NCBI RefSeq assembly: GCF_006783905.1
Contig: NZ_VFPE01000001.1
Location: 372,001-436,000, forward strand
From: Microbacterium kyungheense
Lineage (GTDB): Bacteria; Actinomycetota; Actinomycetes; Actinomycetales; Microbacteriaceae
Length of the DNA: 64,000 bases
Reading direction: 5' to 3'
The position numbers and the translations under genes are program-made. The notes under the pieces were generated by a model. The model was not told where the DNA came from. It was given only the letters and a program-made list of their open reading frames with translations, and did not search any database. Below, piece after piece: positions 9,434-19,451 of the stretch. The first letter of the stretch is position 1. Every line of letters starts with the position of its first letter.

Positions 9434-9832
9434 ATGGTGGAGTCCATCGCACGCGTGCGACACATCCGCGTGACCCCTCAGAAGGCTCGTCGTGTCGTCG
9501 CGCTCATCAAGGGCAAGCAGGCTGAGGAGGCCCTGGCCATCCTCAAGTTCGCACCGCAGGGTGCGAGCGAGCCGATCTACAAGCTCGTCGCCTCGGCGAT
9601 CGCGAACGCTCGCGTGAAGGCCGACAAGGACGGCGAGTACCTGGACGAGCAGGACCTGTACGTGAAGAACGCGTACGTCGACGAGGGCACGACGCTCAAG
9701 CGTTTCCAGCCCCGCGCGCAGGGTCGTGCTTTCCAGATCAAGAAGCGCACCAGCCACATCACCGTCGTGCTCTCGACCCCCGAGGTCGCTGAGACGGCTG
9801 AGGCTGGCAAGAGCAAGAAGGCGAGCAAGTAA
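9434..9832 (+). CDS. rplV: 50S ribosomal protein L22
   Basis: L22 contacts all 23S rRNA domains and forms a tunnel constriction. It has 132 residues with the segment [20 protein letters not shown] and the loop [21 protein letters not shown] short Ala/Glu/Lys tail follows the conserved domain. A GAGGAGAGAG site precedes the ATG. Confidence 0.97.
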   Translation: MVESIARVRHIRVTPQKARRVVALIKGKQAEEALAILKFAPQGASEPIYKLVASAIANARVKADKDGEYLDEQDLYVKNAYVDEGTTLKRFQPRAQGRAFQIKKRTSHITVVLSTPEVAETAEAGKSKKASK

Positions 9833-10614
9833 TGGGACAGAAGGTTCACCCGTACGGCTTCCGCCTCGGCGTCACCACGGACCACGTGTCGCGTTGGTTC
9901 TCGGACTCGACGAAGCCGGGACAGCGTTACGCCGACTACGTGGCCGAGGACATCCGGATCCGCAAGCTGCTGCAGACGCAGCTCGACCGTGCCGGCGTCA
10001 GCAACATCGAGATCGAGCGCACGCGTGACCGCGTCCGCGTCGACATCCACACCGCCCGCCCGGGCATCGTGATCGGTCGCCGCGGCGCCGAGGCCGAGCG
10101 CATCCGCGCCGACCTCGAGAAGCTCACCGGCAAGCAGATCCAGCTGAACATCCTCGAGGTCAAGAACCCCGAGGCCGACGCTCAGCTCGTCGCGCAGGGC
10201 ATCGCCGAGCAGCTCACCGCTCGCGTGGCGTTCCGCCGCGCGATGCGCAAGGGCCTGCAGGGCGCTCAGCGCGCCGGCGCCAAGGGCGTCCGCATCCAGG
10301 TCTCCGGCCGCCTCGGCGGCGCCGAGATGAGCCGTTCGGAGTTCTACCGCGAGGGTCGTGTGCCGCTGCACACGCTGCGCGCGAACATCGACTACGGCTT
10401 CTACGAGGCGAAGACCACCTTCGGCCGCATCGGCGTGAAGGTCTGGATCTACAAGGGCGACCTGACCAACAAGGAGCTCGCTCGCGAGCAGGCCAACGCG
10501 CCGAAGTCTGACCGTCGTCGTGACGACCGTCGTGGCGGCCCGCGTGGCGACCGCGGCGAGCGTGGCGGCGACCGCCGCAACGAGGCCCCCGTGGCAGAAG
10601 GAGCGTCGGCGTAA
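9832..10614 (+). CDS. rpsC: 30S ribosomal protein S3
   Basis: S3 forms part of the mRNA entry channel on the 30S head. The first 215 residues or so show the KH and C-terminal S3 domains ([30 protein letters not shown]). The last 40 or so residues are an Arg/Asp/Gly-rich low-complexity extension ending in APVAEGASA. The start overlaps the rplV stop as TAATG. Confidence 0.97.
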   Translation: MGQKVHPYGFRLGVTTDHVSRWFSDSTKPGQRYADYVAEDIRIRKLLQTQLDRAGVSNIEIERTRDRVRVDIHTARPGIVIGRRGAEAERIRADLEKLTGKQIQLNILEVKNPEADAQLVAQGIAEQLTARVAFRRAMRKGLQGAQRAGAKGVRIQVSGRLGGAEMSRSEFYREGRVPLHTLRANIDYGFYEAKTTFGRIGVKVWIYKGDLTNKELAREQANAPKSDRRRDDRRGGPRGDRGERGGDRRNEAPVAEGASA

Positions 10615-11033
10615 TGCTCATCCCCCGCAAGGTCAAGTACCGCAAGCAGCACCACCCCGGCCGCAGCGGCCAGGCCACCGGCGGCACGAAGGTCTCCTTC
10701 GGCGAGTTCGGCATCCAGGCGCTCACCCCCGCTTACGTGACGAACCGTCAGATCGAGTCCGCTCGTATCGCGATGACCCGTCACATCAAGCGTGGCGGCA
10801 AGGTGTGGATCAACATCTACCCCGACCGTCCGCTCACCAAGAAGCCCGCCGAGACCCGCATGGGTTCGGGTAAGGGCTCGCCGGAGTGGTGGGTCGCAAA
10901 CGTCAAGCCGGGTCGCGTCCTCTTCGAGGTCGCCGGCGTCAACGAGGAACTCGCTCGTGAGGCCCTGACCCGTGCCATCCACAAGCTGCCTCTCAAGGCA
11001 CGCATCATCAAGCGCGAGGAGGGCGACGCGTAA
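10614..11033 (+). CDS. rplP: 50S ribosomal protein L16
   Basis: L16 helps to organise the A-site tRNA region of the 50S subunit. The 139-residue product starts [19 protein letters not shown] and contains [20 protein letters not shown] and [18 protein letters not shown], diagnostic of the family. The start overlaps rpsC by one base (TAATG). Confidence 0.97.
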   Translation: MLIPRKVKYRKQHHPGRSGQATGGTKVSFGEFGIQALTPAYVTNRQIESARIAMTRHIKRGGKVWINIYPDRPLTKKPAETRMGSGKGSPEWWVANVKPGRVLFEVAGVNEELAREALTRAIHKLPLKARIIKREEGDA

Positions 11034-11347
11034 TGGCGATCGGCACCAAGACGCTCGCTCCCAGCGAGCTCGACACGTTCGAAGACCAGCGCCTCGTCGA
11101 GGAGCTGCGCAAGGCCAAGGAAGAGCTGTTCAACCTGCGCTTCCAGTCGGCCACCGGCCAGCTCGAGAGCCACGGCCGCATCCGTGCGGTCAAGCGCGAC
11201 ATCGCGCGGCTCTACACCGTGATCCGTGAGCGCGAGCTCGGCATCCGTGCCACGCCCGCGCCGCTGGAGACCGCGACGAAGGCGAAGAAGACCAAGGCCA
11301 AGAAGGCGGATGCCGCCGACGAGGCTGCGAAGGAAGAGGCCGAGTGA
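11033..11347 (+). CDS. rpmC: 50S ribosomal protein L29 with C-terminal tail
   Basis: L29 lies at the tunnel exit near L23. The conserved helical hairpin is residues 5-75 ([40 protein letters not shown]). At 104 residues it is longer than the usual 60-80 because of a Lys/Ala/Glu-rich tail. The start overlaps rplP as TAATG. Confidence 0.96.
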   Translation: MAIGTKTLAPSELDTFEDQRLVEELRKAKEELFNLRFQSATGQLESHGRIRAVKRDIARLYTVIRERELGIRATPAPLETATKAKKTKAKKADAADEAAKEEAE

Positions 11348-11661
11348 TGGCTGAGAAGAAGCAGGCCGTTGAGGTCGAGCACGGCGCGCACGACGTCCGC
11401 GACGCCGACGCCCGTGGCTACCGCAAGGCGCGCCGCGGCTACGTCGTCAGCGACAAGATGGACAAGACCATCGTCGTCGAGGTCGAGGACCGCGTGAAGC
11501 ACCCGCTGTACGGCAAGGTCATCCGCCGCACCTCCAAGGTCAAGGCGCACGACGAGGGCAACACTGCCGGCATCGGCGACCTCGTCCTCATCAACGAGAC
11601 CCGCCCGCTGAGCGCCACCAAGCGCTGGCGTCTGGTGGAGATTCTGGAGAAGGCCAAGTGA
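11347..11661 (+). CDS. rpsQ: 30S ribosomal protein S17
   Basis: S17 is a primary 16S rRNA binding protein with an OB fold. The core reads [19 protein letters not shown] and [23 protein letters not shown] 11347 overlaps the rpmC TGA by one base; an in-frame GTG three bases upstream is possible. The 104-residue product carries about 20 extra N-terminal residues compared with the family. Confidence 0.95.
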   Translation: MAEKKQAVEVEHGAHDVRDADARGYRKARRGYVVSDKMDKTIVVEVEDRVKHPLYGKVIRRTSKVKAHDEGNTAGIGDLVLINETRPLSATKRWRLVEILEKAK

Positions 11662-12026
11662 TTCAGACTGAGTCCCGCCTCAAGGTCGCCGACAACACCG
11701 GCGCCAAGGAGCTGCTCACGATCCGCGTGCTCGGCGGCTCCAACCGTCGTTACGCCGGCCTGGGCGACATCATCGTCGCCACGGTCAAGGACGCGATCCC
11801 GGGCGGAAACGTCAAGAAGGGCGACGTGGTCAAGGCCGTCGTCGTCCGCACCGTCAAGCAGACCCGTCGTGCCGACGGTTCCTACATCAAGTTCGACGAG
11901 AACGCCGCCGTCATCCTGAAGAACGACGGGGAGCCCCGCGGCACCCGTATCTTCGGCCCGGTCGGCCGTGAGCTTCGCGACAAGAAGTTCATGAAGATCG
12001 TCTCGCTCGCACCGGAGGTGATCTGA
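11658..12026 (+). CDS. rplN: 50S ribosomal protein L14
   Basis: L14 is part of an intersubunit bridge and contacts L19. It has 122 residues beginning with a GTG-coded [20 protein letters not shown]. It contains [20 protein letters not shown] and ends in [12 protein letters not shown]. The first codon overlaps the rpsQ stop by 4 bases. Confidence 0.97.
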   Translation: MIQTESRLKVADNTGAKELLTIRVLGGSNRRYAGLGDIIVATVKDAIPGGNVKKGDVVKAVVVRTVKQTRRADGSYIKFDENAAVILKNDGEPRGTRIFGPVGRELRDKKFMKIVSLAPEVI

Positions 12027-12030
12027 CCCC

Positions 12031-12390
12031 ATGGCCAAGATCAAGAAGGGCGACCTGGTTCAGGTCATCTCGGGCGCCAAGCCCGAGCGCGGCGGCGACC
12101 GCGGCAAGCAGGGCAAGGTCCTCGAGGTCCTTTCCGAGCAGAACCGCGTCATCGTCGAGGGCGTGAACTACGTCACCAAGCACAACCGCGTCGGCCAGTC
12201 GCAGCGCGGCACCAAGACGGGCGGCATCGAGACGATGGAAGCCCCGATCCACATCTCCAACGTCGCGCTCGTCGACCCCTCGACCAAGAAGCCGACCCGC
12301 GTCGGTCACCGCGTCGAGGAGCAGACGAAGGACGGCGTGAAGCGCACCGTCCGCGTGCGCTACGCGAAGAAGTCAGGCAAGGACCTCTGA
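12031..12390 (+). CDS. rplX: 50S ribosomal protein L24
   Basis: L24 is an assembly initiator at the tunnel exit. The 119 residues show the KOW motif [20 protein letters not shown] and [19 protein letters not shown]. The gap to rplN is 4 bases, so the two are probably coupled. Confidence 0.97.
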   Translation: MAKIKKGDLVQVISGAKPERGGDRGKQGKVLEVLSEQNRVIVEGVNYVTKHNRVGQSQRGTKTGGIETMEAPIHISNVALVDPSTKKPTRVGHRVEEQTKDGVKRTVRVRYAKKSGKDL

Positions 12391-12392
12391 AC

Positions 12393-12983
12393 ATGAGCAC
12401 CACCACTGCCGTGGAGGCTGGCAAGATCCAGCCCCGCCTGAAGCAGAAGTACAACGCCGAGATCAAGAAGGCGCTGCAGGAAGAGTTCGGCTACGCGAAC
12501 GTCATGCAGATCCCCGGCCTGGTCAAGGTCGTCGTGAACACCGGTGTCGGCGAGGCTGCTCGCGACAGCAAGGTGATCGATGGTGCGGTCGACGACCTCA
12601 CCAAGATCACCGGTCAGAAGCCGGTCGTCACCAAGGCTCGCAAGTCGATCGCGCAGTTCAAGCTGCGCGAGGGCCAGGCCATCGGCGCGCACGTCACCCT
12701 CCGCGGTGACCGCGCGTGGGAGTTCCTGGACCGTCTGGTGAACCTCGCCCTGCCCCGCATCCGCGACTTCCGCGGCCTGTCGGGTGCGCAGTTCGACGGT
12801 CACGGCAACTACACCTTCGGTCTCCAGGAGCAGTCCGTGTTCCACGAGATCAACCAGGACAAGATCGACCGCGTGCGCGGCTTCGACATCACTGTGGTGA
12901 CGTCGGCTTCGACGGACGCCGAAGGCCGTGCGCTGCTGCGCCACCTCGGCTTCCCGTTCAAGTCCGAGGACGCCCAGGCGTGA
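12393..12983 (+). CDS. rplE: 50S ribosomal protein L5
   Basis: L5 binds 5S rRNA in the central protuberance. The 196-residue product contains [37 protein letters not shown] and a [18 protein letters not shown] end. About 15 N-terminal residues extend beyond the usual family start. It is followed not by rpsN but by a hairpin and a gap of 129 bases before rpsH. Confidence 0.97.
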   Translation: MSTTTAVEAGKIQPRLKQKYNAEIKKALQEEFGYANVMQIPGLVKVVVNTGVGEAARDSKVIDGAVDDLTKITGQKPVVTKARKSIAQFKLREGQAIGAHVTLRGDRAWEFLDRLVNLALPRIRDFRGLSGAQFDGHGNYTFGLQEQSVFHEINQDKIDRVRGFDITVVTSASTDAEGRALLRHLGFPFKSEDAQA

Positions 12984-12988
12984 CCCGT

Positions 12989-13028
12989 GGATGCCTCGGC
13001 CGGCGCATAAGCTCCGGCCGAGGCATCC
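12989..13028 (+). terminator. GGATGCC-type hairpin between rplE and rpsH
   Basis: A perfect 15-bp stem, GGATGCCTCGGCCGG (12989-13003) with CCGGCCGAGGCATCC (13014-13028), lies 5 bases behind rplE. There is no T run. It occupies the place where rpsN lies in mycobacteria and may attenuate or separate transcription within the spc operon. Confidence 0.65.
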
Positions 13029-13112
13029 GCTCACACAACTGAATACGGCCATCATGGAAGGTCGTCTGGCGTGTAACGCCAGCCGATACCTCGTGAACGA
13101 AGGAACCCAGAA
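13029..13112 (+). promoter_or_regulatory. rpsH leader with CTGGCG stem-loop
   Basis: The spacer before rpsH begins with ACACAACTGAATACGG, almost identical to the sequence behind the rpmJ hairpin. It also contains a small stem CTGGCG (13066-13071)/CGCCAG (13077-13082). The motif TCTGGCGTGT here resembles the TTGGCGTG of the rpsJ and infA leaders. No convincing -35/-10 pair was found, so whether rpsH has its own promoter is open. Confidence 0.35.
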
Positions 13113-13511
13113 ATGACAATGACAGACCCGGTCGCAGACATGCTGACCCGTCTGCGCAACGCGAACTCGGCGCACCACGACACCGTGTCGCTGCCGAGCT
13201 CCAAGCTCAAGACCCACATCGCCGACATCCTCAAGCAGGAGGGCTACATCTCGTCGTGGGAGGTCAGCGACGCACGCGTCGGCCAGACCCTCACGCTGAC
13301 GCTGAAGTACGGCCCGAACCGCGAGCGGTCGATCGCCGGCATCAAGCGCGTCTCGAAGCCCGGCCTCCGCGTCTACGCGAAGTCGACCGAGATCCCCCGC
13401 GTTCTCGGCGGGCTCGGCGTCGCCATCCTGTCCACCTCCTCTGGCCTCCTCACGGACCGCCAGGCCGAGCAGAAGGGCGTGGGTGGGGAAGTCCTCGCCT
13501 ACGTGTGGTGA
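13113..13511 (+). CDS. rpsH: 30S ribosomal protein S8
   Basis: S8 binds the central domain of 16S rRNA and represses the spc operon in enterobacteria. It has 132 residues: [20 protein letters not shown] at the start, and a C-terminal [32 protein letters not shown] site precedes the ATG. It is the first gene after the hairpin-containing spacer. Confidence 0.97.
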   Translation: MTMTDPVADMLTRLRNANSAHHDTVSLPSSKLKTHIADILKQEGYISSWEVSDARVGQTLTLTLKYGPNRERSIAGIKRVSKPGLRVYAKSTEIPRVLGGLGVAILSTSSGLLTDRQAEQKGVGGEVLAYVW

Positions 13512-13517
13512 TCTGAC

Positions 13518-14054
13518 ATGTCGCGTATCGGTCGTCTTCCGATCGACATCCCCGCCGGTGTGACCGTTTCGGTCGATGGCCAGGATGTCGCCGTCAAGGG
13601 CCCCAAGGGCGAGCTCGTGCTCTCCGTGGCCCGTCCCATCGAGGTCAAGGTCGAAGAGGCGCAGGTCCTGGTGACCCGTCCCGACGACGAGCGCGAGTCG
13701 CGCTCGCTGCACGGCCTGACCCGCACGCTCATCAACAACAACATCATCGGTGTCACCCAGGGCTACTCCAAGGGCCTTGAGGTCGTCGGCACGGGTTACC
13801 GCGTCGCGCAGAAGGGCACGGCTGTCGAGTTCGCGCTCGGCTTCTCGCACCCGGTGCTCGTCGAGGCTCCCGAGGGCATCACGCTGACCGTCGAGGGCAA
13901 CAACAAGCTCACGGTGTCGGGCATCGACAAGCAGGCTGTCGGCGAGGCCGCGGCCAACATCCGCAAGATCCGCAAGCCCGAGCCGTACAAGGGCAAGGGT
14001 GTGCGCTACGCCGGCGAGGTCGTTCGGCGCAAGGCCGGAAAGGCTGGTAAGTAA
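13518..14054 (+). CDS. rplF: 50S ribosomal protein L6
   Basis: L6 lies at the base of the factor-binding stalk. The 178 residues show the two repeated L6 domains ([40 protein letters not shown]) and the terminal signature [20 protein letters not shown]. It follows rpsH by 6 bases. Confidence 0.97.
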   Translation: MSRIGRLPIDIPAGVTVSVDGQDVAVKGPKGELVLSVARPIEVKVEEAQVLVTRPDDERESRSLHGLTRTLINNNIIGVTQGYSKGLEVVGTGYRVAQKGTAVEFALGFSHPVLVEAPEGITLTVEGNNKLTVSGIDKQAVGEAAANIRKIRKPEPYKGKGVRYAGEVVRRKAGKAGK

Positions 14055-14056
14055 CC

Positions 14057-14416
14057 ATGGCTGTGAAGTCGAAGTCCGACGCGCGCGCGCGTCGTCACGC
14101 CCGCCTTCGCAAGAAGGTCGTCGGCACCCCCGAGCGTCCGCGCCTGGTCGTCACGCGTTCGTCGCGTCACGTGTTCGTGCAGATCGTCGACGACAGCAAG
14201 GGCCACACCCTCGCTTCGGCGTCGACGCTCGAGACCGACCTGCGTGTGTCCGACGCTGACAAGACCGCCAAGGCCCGCAAGGTCGGCGAGCTGCTCGCCG
14301 AGCGCGCGAAGGCCGCCGGCGTCTCGGACGTTGTGTTCGACCGTGGCGGCAACCGCTACGCGGGCCGTGTCGCGGCGATCGCCGACGGCGCCCGCGAGGG
14401 AGGTCTGAACCTGTGA
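14057..14416 (+). CDS. rplR: 50S ribosomal protein L18
   Basis: L18 binds 5S rRNA together with L5. The 119-residue product has [20 protein letters not shown] and ends [20 protein letters not shown], as in the family. It lies 2 bases behind rplF and overlaps rpsE by 4 bases. Confidence 0.97.
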   Translation: MAVKSKSDARARRHARLRKKVVGTPERPRLVVTRSSRHVFVQIVDDSKGHTLASASTLETDLRVSDADKTAKARKVGELLAERAKAAGVSDVVFDRGGNRYAGRVAAIADGAREGGLNL

Positions 14417-15102
14417 GTGACAACAAGGAGAACATCGTGACCGAGCAGGCAGCTGCCGAGGCTCCGGCCGAGGCCGCCACGGCGCCCGCCGAGCGCGAGC
14501 GCGAGCCGCGCCGCGGTGGTCGCGAGCGCAACCAGACCCGCGGTGACCGCGGTGGTCGTGACCGCAACGAGAGCCAGTTCCTCGAGCGCGTCGTCACCAT
14601 CAACCGCGTCTCGAAGGTCGTCAAGGGTGGTCGTCGCTTCAGCTTCACCGCGCTCGTCGTCGTCGGCGACGGCAACGGTGTGGTCGGCGTCGGCTACGGC
14701 AAGGCCCGTGAGGTGCCGCTGGCGATCTCGAAGGGTGTCGAAGAGGCCAAGCGCAACTTCTTCCGCGTGCCGCGCGTCGGCTCGACCATCCCGCACCCGG
14801 TGCAGGGTGAGGCCGCTGCCGGTGTGGTGCTGCTGCGCCCCGCCGCTGCCGGTACCGGTGTCATCGCCGGTGGCCCGGTGCGTGCCGTCCTCGAGTGCGC
14901 CGGCATCCACGACGTGCTGTCGAAGTCGCTCGGCTCGTCGAACACGATCAACATCGTCCACGCGACGGTGGAGGCCCTGAAGCAGCTCGAGGAGCCCCGT
15001 GCGGTCGCCGCGCGTCGCGGTCTCGACTTCGACCAGGTCGCCCCCGCCCGTCTCGTCCGTGCCGAGGCTGAGGCCGCGGCCGCTGCGAAGGCAGGTGTCT
15101 GA
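14413..15102 (+). CDS. rpsE: 30S ribosomal protein S5 with long N-terminal extension
   Basis: S5 contributes to decoding fidelity and the mRNA entry channel. The conserved domains start near residue 55 ([20 protein letters not shown]) and include [20 protein letters not shown]. The first 50 or so residues are Ala/Glu/Arg-rich. GTG 14413 overlaps the rplR stop and has GAGGGAGG upstream. An internal GTG at 14437 with AAGGAG six bases before it could be an alternative start giving 221 residues. Confidence 0.95.
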   Translation: MSDNKENIVTEQAAAEAPAEAATAPAEREREPRRGGRERNQTRGDRGGRDRNESQFLERVVTINRVSKVVKGGRRFSFTALVVVGDGNGVVGVGYGKAREVPLAISKGVEEAKRNFFRVPRVGSTIPHPVQGEAAAGVVLLRPAAAGTGVIAGGPVRAVLECAGIHDVLSKSLGSSNTINIVHATVEALKQLEEPRAVAARRGLDFDQVAPARLVRAEAEAAAAAKAGV

Positions 15103-15287
15103 TGGCTGCGCGCCTGAAGGTTACCCAGGTCAAGTCCAAGGTGAGCGAGAAGCAGAACCAGCGTGACACGCTGCGTTCGCTCGGTCTGAAGCGGATCGGC
15201 GACTCGGTCGTCCGTCCCGACGACGCGCAGACGCGCGGTTACGTCCGGACCGTCGCGCACCTCGTGAAGGTTGAGGAGATCGACTGA
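15102..15287 (+). CDS. rpmD: 50S ribosomal protein L30
   Basis: L30 is a small 50S surface protein. The 61 residues contain [20 protein letters not shown] and [20 protein letters not shown], typical of the family. Both ends overlap the neighbouring genes by one base (TGATG junctions), so rpsE-rpmD-rplO are tightly coupled. Confidence 0.96.
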   Translation: MAARLKVTQVKSKVSEKQNQRDTLRSLGLKRIGDSVVRPDDAQTRGYVRTVAHLVKVEEID

Positions 15288-15865
15288 TGGCCGAGAAGGC
15301 TGAGAAGAAGGCCGAGACGGTCGAGACCGTCGAGGCTCCGAAGAAGGCCGCCGCCAAGAAGCCGGCTGCCGCGAAGAAGGCGCCCGCCAAGGCCGCCCCG
15401 GCGAAGAAGGATGCCCCCGTGGCGCGCCCCGGCGTGCTGAAGGTGCACCACCTGCGTCCGGTCCCCGGCGCGAACCAGGCCAAGACCCGCGTGGGTCGCG
15501 GTGAGGGCTCGAAGGGCAAGACCGCGGGCCGCGGTACCAAGGGTACGAAGGCTCGCTACCAGGTCAAGGTCGGCTTCGAGGGTGGGCAGATGCCGCTGCA
15601 CATGCGCACCCCGAAGCTCCGCGGCTTCAAGAACCCGTTCCGCGTCGAGTACCAGGTCGTGAACCTGGACAAGCTCGCGGAGCTGTACCCGGCCGGTGGC
15701 GACGTCACCGTCGGCGACCTGGTCGCCAAGGGTGCAGTGCGCAAGAACGAGAAGGTCAAGGTGCTCGGCACCGGCGACATCTCGGTGAAGCTCAACGTGT
15801 CGGTCGACAAGGTCTCGGGTTCCGCCGAGCAGAAGATCGTCGCCGCGGGCGGCACCGTCAAGTAA
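15287..15865 (+). CDS. rplO: 50S ribosomal protein L15 with N-terminal extension
   Basis: L15 is a late-assembling 50S protein. Residues 50-192 match the family ([40 protein letters not shown]). The first 45 or so residues are an Ala/Lys/Glu-rich low-complexity extension, so the protein is longer than the usual 145-150 residues. A shorter start is not obvious: the ATG overlaps the rpmD stop and no other good site follows. It ends at a hairpin before secY. Confidence 0.95.
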   Translation: MAEKAEKKAETVETVEAPKKAAAKKPAAAKKAPAKAAPAKKDAPVARPGVLKVHHLRPVPGANQAKTRVGRGEGSKGKTAGRGTKGTKARYQVKVGFEGGQMPLHMRTPKLRGFKNPFRVEYQVVNLDKLAELYPAGGDVTVGDLVAKGAVRKNEKVKVLGTGDISVKLNVSVDKVSGSAEQKIVAAGGTVK

Positions 15866-15873
15866 TACAGGCA

Positions 15874-15906
15874 CAGTGGGGGTCGGAGCTTGCTCCGGCC
15901 CCCACT
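15874..15906 (+). terminator. Hairpin between rplO and secY
   Basis: A stem of about 15 bp, CAGTGGGGGTCGGAG with CTCCGGCCCCCACTG (one G-U pair), lies 8 bases behind rplO. No T tail is present. It may partially terminate ribosomal transcripts before secY-adk-map. Confidence 0.65.
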
Positions 15907-15964
15907 GGGTTACCCTGGACGTCGGCACATCGACTGTGCCGGCACCCCCTCTGGAGGAATCCTC

Positions 15965-17287
15965 TTGTTCAGCGCCATCGCGCGGGTCTTCCGCACTCCC
16001 GACCTTCGGCGGAAGATCGCATTCACTCTGGCGATCATCGCCCTGTACCGCTTCGGCGCGCACGTGCCGGCGCCGTTCGTCGACTTCCCGAATGTGCAGG
16101 AGTGTCTGCGCCAGTCGTCGGGTACCGAAGGTCTGCTGTCGCTCGTCAACCTGTTCTCGGGTGGAGCGCTGCTGCAGCTGTCGATCTTCGCGCTCGGCGT
16201 CATGCCGTACATCACCGCGACGATCATCGTGCAGCTGCTGCGCGTGGTCATCCCGCACTTCGAGACCCTCTACAAAGAGGGCCAGGCGGGCCAGGCCAAG
16301 CTGACGCAGTACACGCGCTACCTCACGATCGCGCTGGCGCTCCTCCAGTCCACGACGCTCGTCACGGTCGCCCGCAGCGGTCAGCTGTTCGGCACGACCG
16401 GCATCCCCGAGTGCGACCAGCTCCTCACCAACGACGTGTGGTGGGCGCAGCTGCTCATGATCATCACGATGACCGCCGGCACCGGCCTCATCATGTGGTT
16501 CGCCGAGCTCGTCACCGAGCGCGGCATCGGCAACGGCATGTCGCTGCTGATCTTCACGTCGATCGCCGCGCAGTTCCCGGTCTCGATGTGGGCGATCTGG
16601 CAGTCCAAGGGCTTCGAGGTCTTCCTCCTCGTGCTGGCCGTCGGCATCATCGTCGTCGCGCTCGTCGTCTTCGTCGAGCAGTCGCAGCGGCGCATCCCGG
16701 TGCAGTACGCCAAGCGCATGGTGGGTCGCCGCACGTACGGCGGCACGAACACGTACATCCCCATCAAGGTCAACATGGCCGGCGTCGTGCCCGTCATCTT
16801 CGCCTCGTCGCTGCTGTACATCCCGGCGCTCATCGCACAGTTCAACCAGCCGCAGGCGGGTCAGGACGTGCCGGGCTGGGTCACGTGGATCAACCTGTAC
16901 CTGGTCAAGGGCGACCACCCGCTGTACATGATCCTGTACTTCCTGCTCATCGTCGGATTCACGTACTTCTACGTCGCGATCACGTTCAACCCCGTCGAGG
17001 TCGCCGACAACATGAAGAAGTACGGCGGGTTCATCCCCGGCATCCGTGCGGGTCGTCCCACGGCCGAGTACCTCGACTACGTGCTGACGCGCATCACGCT
17101 GCCAGGCTCGATCTACCTCGGTCTCATCGCGCTCCTGCCGCTCATCGCACTGGCGACGGTCGGCGCCAACCAGAACTTCCCGTTCGGCGGCGCCTCGATC
17201 CTCATCATCGTCGGCGTCGGCCTTGAGACGGTGAAGCAGATCGACGCACAGCTCCAGCAGCGCCACTACGAAGGGCTTCTCCGATGA
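15965..17287 (+). CDS. secY: Preprotein translocase subunit SecY
   Basis: SecY is the membrane channel of the Sec secretion system. The 440-residue product begins MFSAIARVFRTPDLRRKIAF and has about ten hydrophobic helices. It contains the cytoplasmic loop ANNMKK-like segment (EVADNMKKYGGFIPGIRAGR). TTG 15965 is chosen because GGAGG (15953-15957) lies just upstream and the family starts here. The last codon overlaps adk by 4 bases. Confidence 0.96.
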   Translation: MFSAIARVFRTPDLRRKIAFTLAIIALYRFGAHVPAPFVDFPNVQECLRQSSGTEGLLSLVNLFSGGALLQLSIFALGVMPYITATIIVQLLRVVIPHFETLYKEGQAGQAKLTQYTRYLTIALALLQSTTLVTVARSGQLFGTTGIPECDQLLTNDVWWAQLLMIITMTAGTGLIMWFAELVTERGIGNGMSLLIFTSIAAQFPVSMWAIWQSKGFEVFLLVLAVGIIVVALVVFVEQSQRRIPVQYAKRMVGRRTYGGTNTYIPIKVNMAGVVPVIFASSLLYIPALIAQFNQPQAGQDVPGWVTWINLYLVKGDHPLYMILYFLLIVGFTYFYVAITFNPVEVADNMKKYGGFIPGIRAGRPTAEYLDYVLTRITLPGSIYLGLIALLPLIALATVGANQNFPFGGASILIIVGVGLETVKQIDAQLQQRHYEGLLR

Positions 17288-17877
17288 CGCGACTCCTGAT
17301 CGTCGGCCCGCAGGGTTCGGGCAAGGGCACCCAGGGCGTCCGCATCGCCGAGGCGTTCGGCATCCCCGCCGTCTCGACGGGCGACGTCTTCCGCGGCGCG
17401 GTCGCGGCGGGCACCGAGCTCGGCCAGCAGGTCAAGGCCATCATCGAGGCCGGCGACCTGGTGTCCGACGAGCTGACCAGCGCGGTCGTGCGCGACCGGC
17501 TGTCGCAGCCTGACGCGGCGGACGGGTTCCTCCTCGATGGCTACCCGCGCAACATCGCGCAGGTGGCGCACCTCGACGAGTTCCTCGAGGGCCGCGACGA
17601 GCAGCTCGACGCCGTGATCGAGCTCGTGGTGCCGCGTGAAGAGAGCATCGCCCGCATCTCGCAGCGTGCCGCCGAGCAGGGCCGCAGCGATGACACCGAA
17701 GAGGTCATCGCGAACCGCCTGGCGATCTTCGAGCGCGAGACGGCGCCGATCCTCGACGTCTACCGCACGCGCGGCGTCGTCGACCGCGTCGACGGCGTCG
17801 GCTCGCTCGACGAGATCACCGACCGCATCATCGCGTCGCTGCAGGCCCGCGGCCTCGGCCGCGGGGCGGCCGCCTGA
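17284..17877 (+). CDS. adk: Adenylate kinase
   Basis: Adk converts ATP and AMP to two ADP in the cytoplasm. It has the P-loop GPQGSGKGTQ (residues 8-17), the AMP-site segment STGDVFRGAV and the DGFLLDGYPRN motif. At 197 residues it is the short form with a reduced lid, without a zinc-binding lid. It overlaps secY by 4 bases, the common secY-adk-map order. Confidence 0.96.
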   Translation: MTRLLIVGPQGSGKGTQGVRIAEAFGIPAVSTGDVFRGAVAAGTELGQQVKAIIEAGDLVSDELTSAVVRDRLSQPDAADGFLLDGYPRNIAQVAHLDEFLEGRDEQLDAVIELVVPREESIARISQRAAEQGRSDDTEEVIANRLAIFERETAPILDVYRTRGVVDRVDGVGSLDEITDRIIASLQARGLGRGAAA

Positions 17878-17880
17878 CCC

Positions 17881-18723
17881 GTGGCGCTGCGTCGCTCCAT
17901 CTACAAGTCGCCCGCTCAGCTGCGGGCGATGGTCGAGCCCGGCCTCATCACGGCGGCAGCCCTCGAGGCGGCCCGCGCGCTGGTGGCCCCCGGGGTGACC
18001 ACGCTGGACCTGGATGCCGCGGCCTCCGCGCTCATCACGTCCCGGGGTGCGAAGTCGAACTTCCAGATGGTGCGGGGCTACCGGCACACGATCTGCTCGT
18101 CGGTGAACGAAGAGGTCGTGCACGGCATCCCCGGTGATCGCGTGCTGGCCGCCGGCGACATCCTCTCGATCGATGCCGGTGCCGAATTCAAGGGCTGGAA
18201 CGGCGACTCGGCCTTCACGATCGTGCTGCCCGACGATGAACGGCCTGAGGTCGTCGCGGAGCGGCAGCGCCTGTCGGACGTGACCGAGGGATCGATGTGG
18301 GCAGGGATCGCGGCGCTCGCGACCGCGAAGCACATCGGCGAGATCGGCACCGCGATCCAGGCGTACATCGAGGCGAACTCGCCCGAGTCCGGAACCTACG
18401 GGATCCTCCGCGAGTACGTGGGCCACGGTATCGGCCGCAAGATGCACGAGTCGCCGTCGGTGTTCAACTACCGCGTGCCGGACCCGGGTCCCGAGGTGCG
18501 TCCGGGCCTCGTGCTCGCGATCGAGCCCATGGTCGTCATCGGCGACCAGGCGACGTTCGTCGAGGACGACGGCTGGACGGTGTCCACGGTCGACGGCACA
18601 GCCGGTTCACATTGGGAACATAGCGTCGCCGTGCACGATGACGGTATCTGGGTGCTCACCGCACCCGATGGGGGAGCCGCGGGACTTGCACCGTTCGGCG
18701 TGACCCCGCGCGCGATCGCCTAG
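17881..18723 (+). CDS. map: Methionine aminopeptidase, type I
   Basis: Map removes the initiator methionine from nascent proteins. The 280-residue product shows the pita-bread fold residues: HTICSSVNEEVVHGIP, metal ligands in SIDAGAEFKGWNGDS, EYVGHGIGRKMHESP, IEPMVV and WEHSVAV. The GTG start lies 3 bases behind adk. Confidence 0.95.
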   Translation: MALRRSIYKSPAQLRAMVEPGLITAAALEAARALVAPGVTTLDLDAAASALITSRGAKSNFQMVRGYRHTICSSVNEEVVHGIPGDRVLAAGDILSIDAGAEFKGWNGDSAFTIVLPDDERPEVVAERQRLSDVTEGSMWAGIAALATAKHIGEIGTAIQAYIEANSPESGTYGILREYVGHGIGRKMHESPSVFNYRVPDPGPEVRPGLVLAIEPMVVIGDQATFVEDDGWTVSTVDGTAGSHWEHSVAVHDDGIWVLTAPDGGAAGLAPFGVTPRAIA

Positions 18724-18737
18724 GAGGCTCGACACAC

Positions 18738-19442
18738 ATGGCAAAGGCACAGGCAGCGAAGAAGACGAACTGGTTCGCGATCTGGGTGACGGCGGGCGTT
18801 GTGATCGCCCTCGTCCTGGTCACGGTGCTCGTCATCACGCTCAACAACGCGGCGGCGCCCAAGCCGCTGCCGACCGAGGTGAACACTCCGTCGGCGTCGA
18901 ACATCGATGCCGAGACAGGCGCGATCCACGTGGGCGAGGGGACAGACAACCTCGCGACGTACGTCGACTTCATGTGCCCCGTGTGCGGCCAGTTCGAAGA
19001 GACCTACGGCTCCGAGATCCAGGGCATGGTCGACGACGGCAGCATCACGCTCGACATCCACCCCATCTCGATCCTGGACCGCCAGTCGCAGAACACCCAG
19101 TACTCGACGCGCGCCGCGAACGCCATGTACTGCGTCGCGGTGGAGGATGCCGAGAAGTCGCTGCCGTTCCTGCAGCAGATGTTCGCGCAGCAGCCCACTG
19201 AGGGCTCGAAGGGTCTCACCAACAAAGAGATCCTGGCGATCGCGTCCGATGTGGGCGTGAGCGGGATCGACTCGTGCGTCAACGACGGCACGTACGCCGG
19301 CTACGTCACCGAGATGACGGCGAAGACTCCGATCCAGCCCGGCTCGTCGGGCATCGGCACGCCGACGATCGCGGTCAACGGCAACGTCATCGCGAACTCG
19401 CAGCTCCCGCCGGCGGGCCAGCTCAGCACGCTGTTCCAGTGA
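18738..19442 (+). CDS. DsbA-family thiol oxidoreductase, membrane-anchored
   Basis: This 234-residue protein has a cytoplasmic start (MAKAQAAKKTNW), one transmembrane helix at about 13-36 and an extracytoplasmic thioredoxin-like domain. The active-site candidate is CPVC (DFMCPVCGQF, about residue 80), followed by GIGTPTIAVNG with the expected cis-Pro region. It probably oxidises or isomerises disulfides in exported proteins. It starts 14 bases after map with AGGAGG upstream and ends at a strong hairpin. Confidence 0.85.
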   Translation: MAKAQAAKKTNWFAIWVTAGVVIALVLVTVLVITLNNAAAPKPLPTEVNTPSASNIDAETGAIHVGEGTDNLATYVDFMCPVCGQFEETYGSEIQGMVDDGSITLDIHPISILDRQSQNTQYSTRAANAMYCVAVEDAEKSLPFLQQMFAQQPTEGSKGLTNKEILAIASDVGVSGIDSCVNDGTYAGYVTEMTAKTPIQPGSSGIGTPTIAVNGNVIANSQLPPAGQLSTLFQ

Positions 19443-19451
19443 CAGCCTCGG

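Noticed and set aside
12984..13112. Small gene for S14 (rpsN)
   Set aside because: No frame encodes the conserved Cys pairs or RCxxCGRPH-like segment; the spacer is a hairpin and leader.
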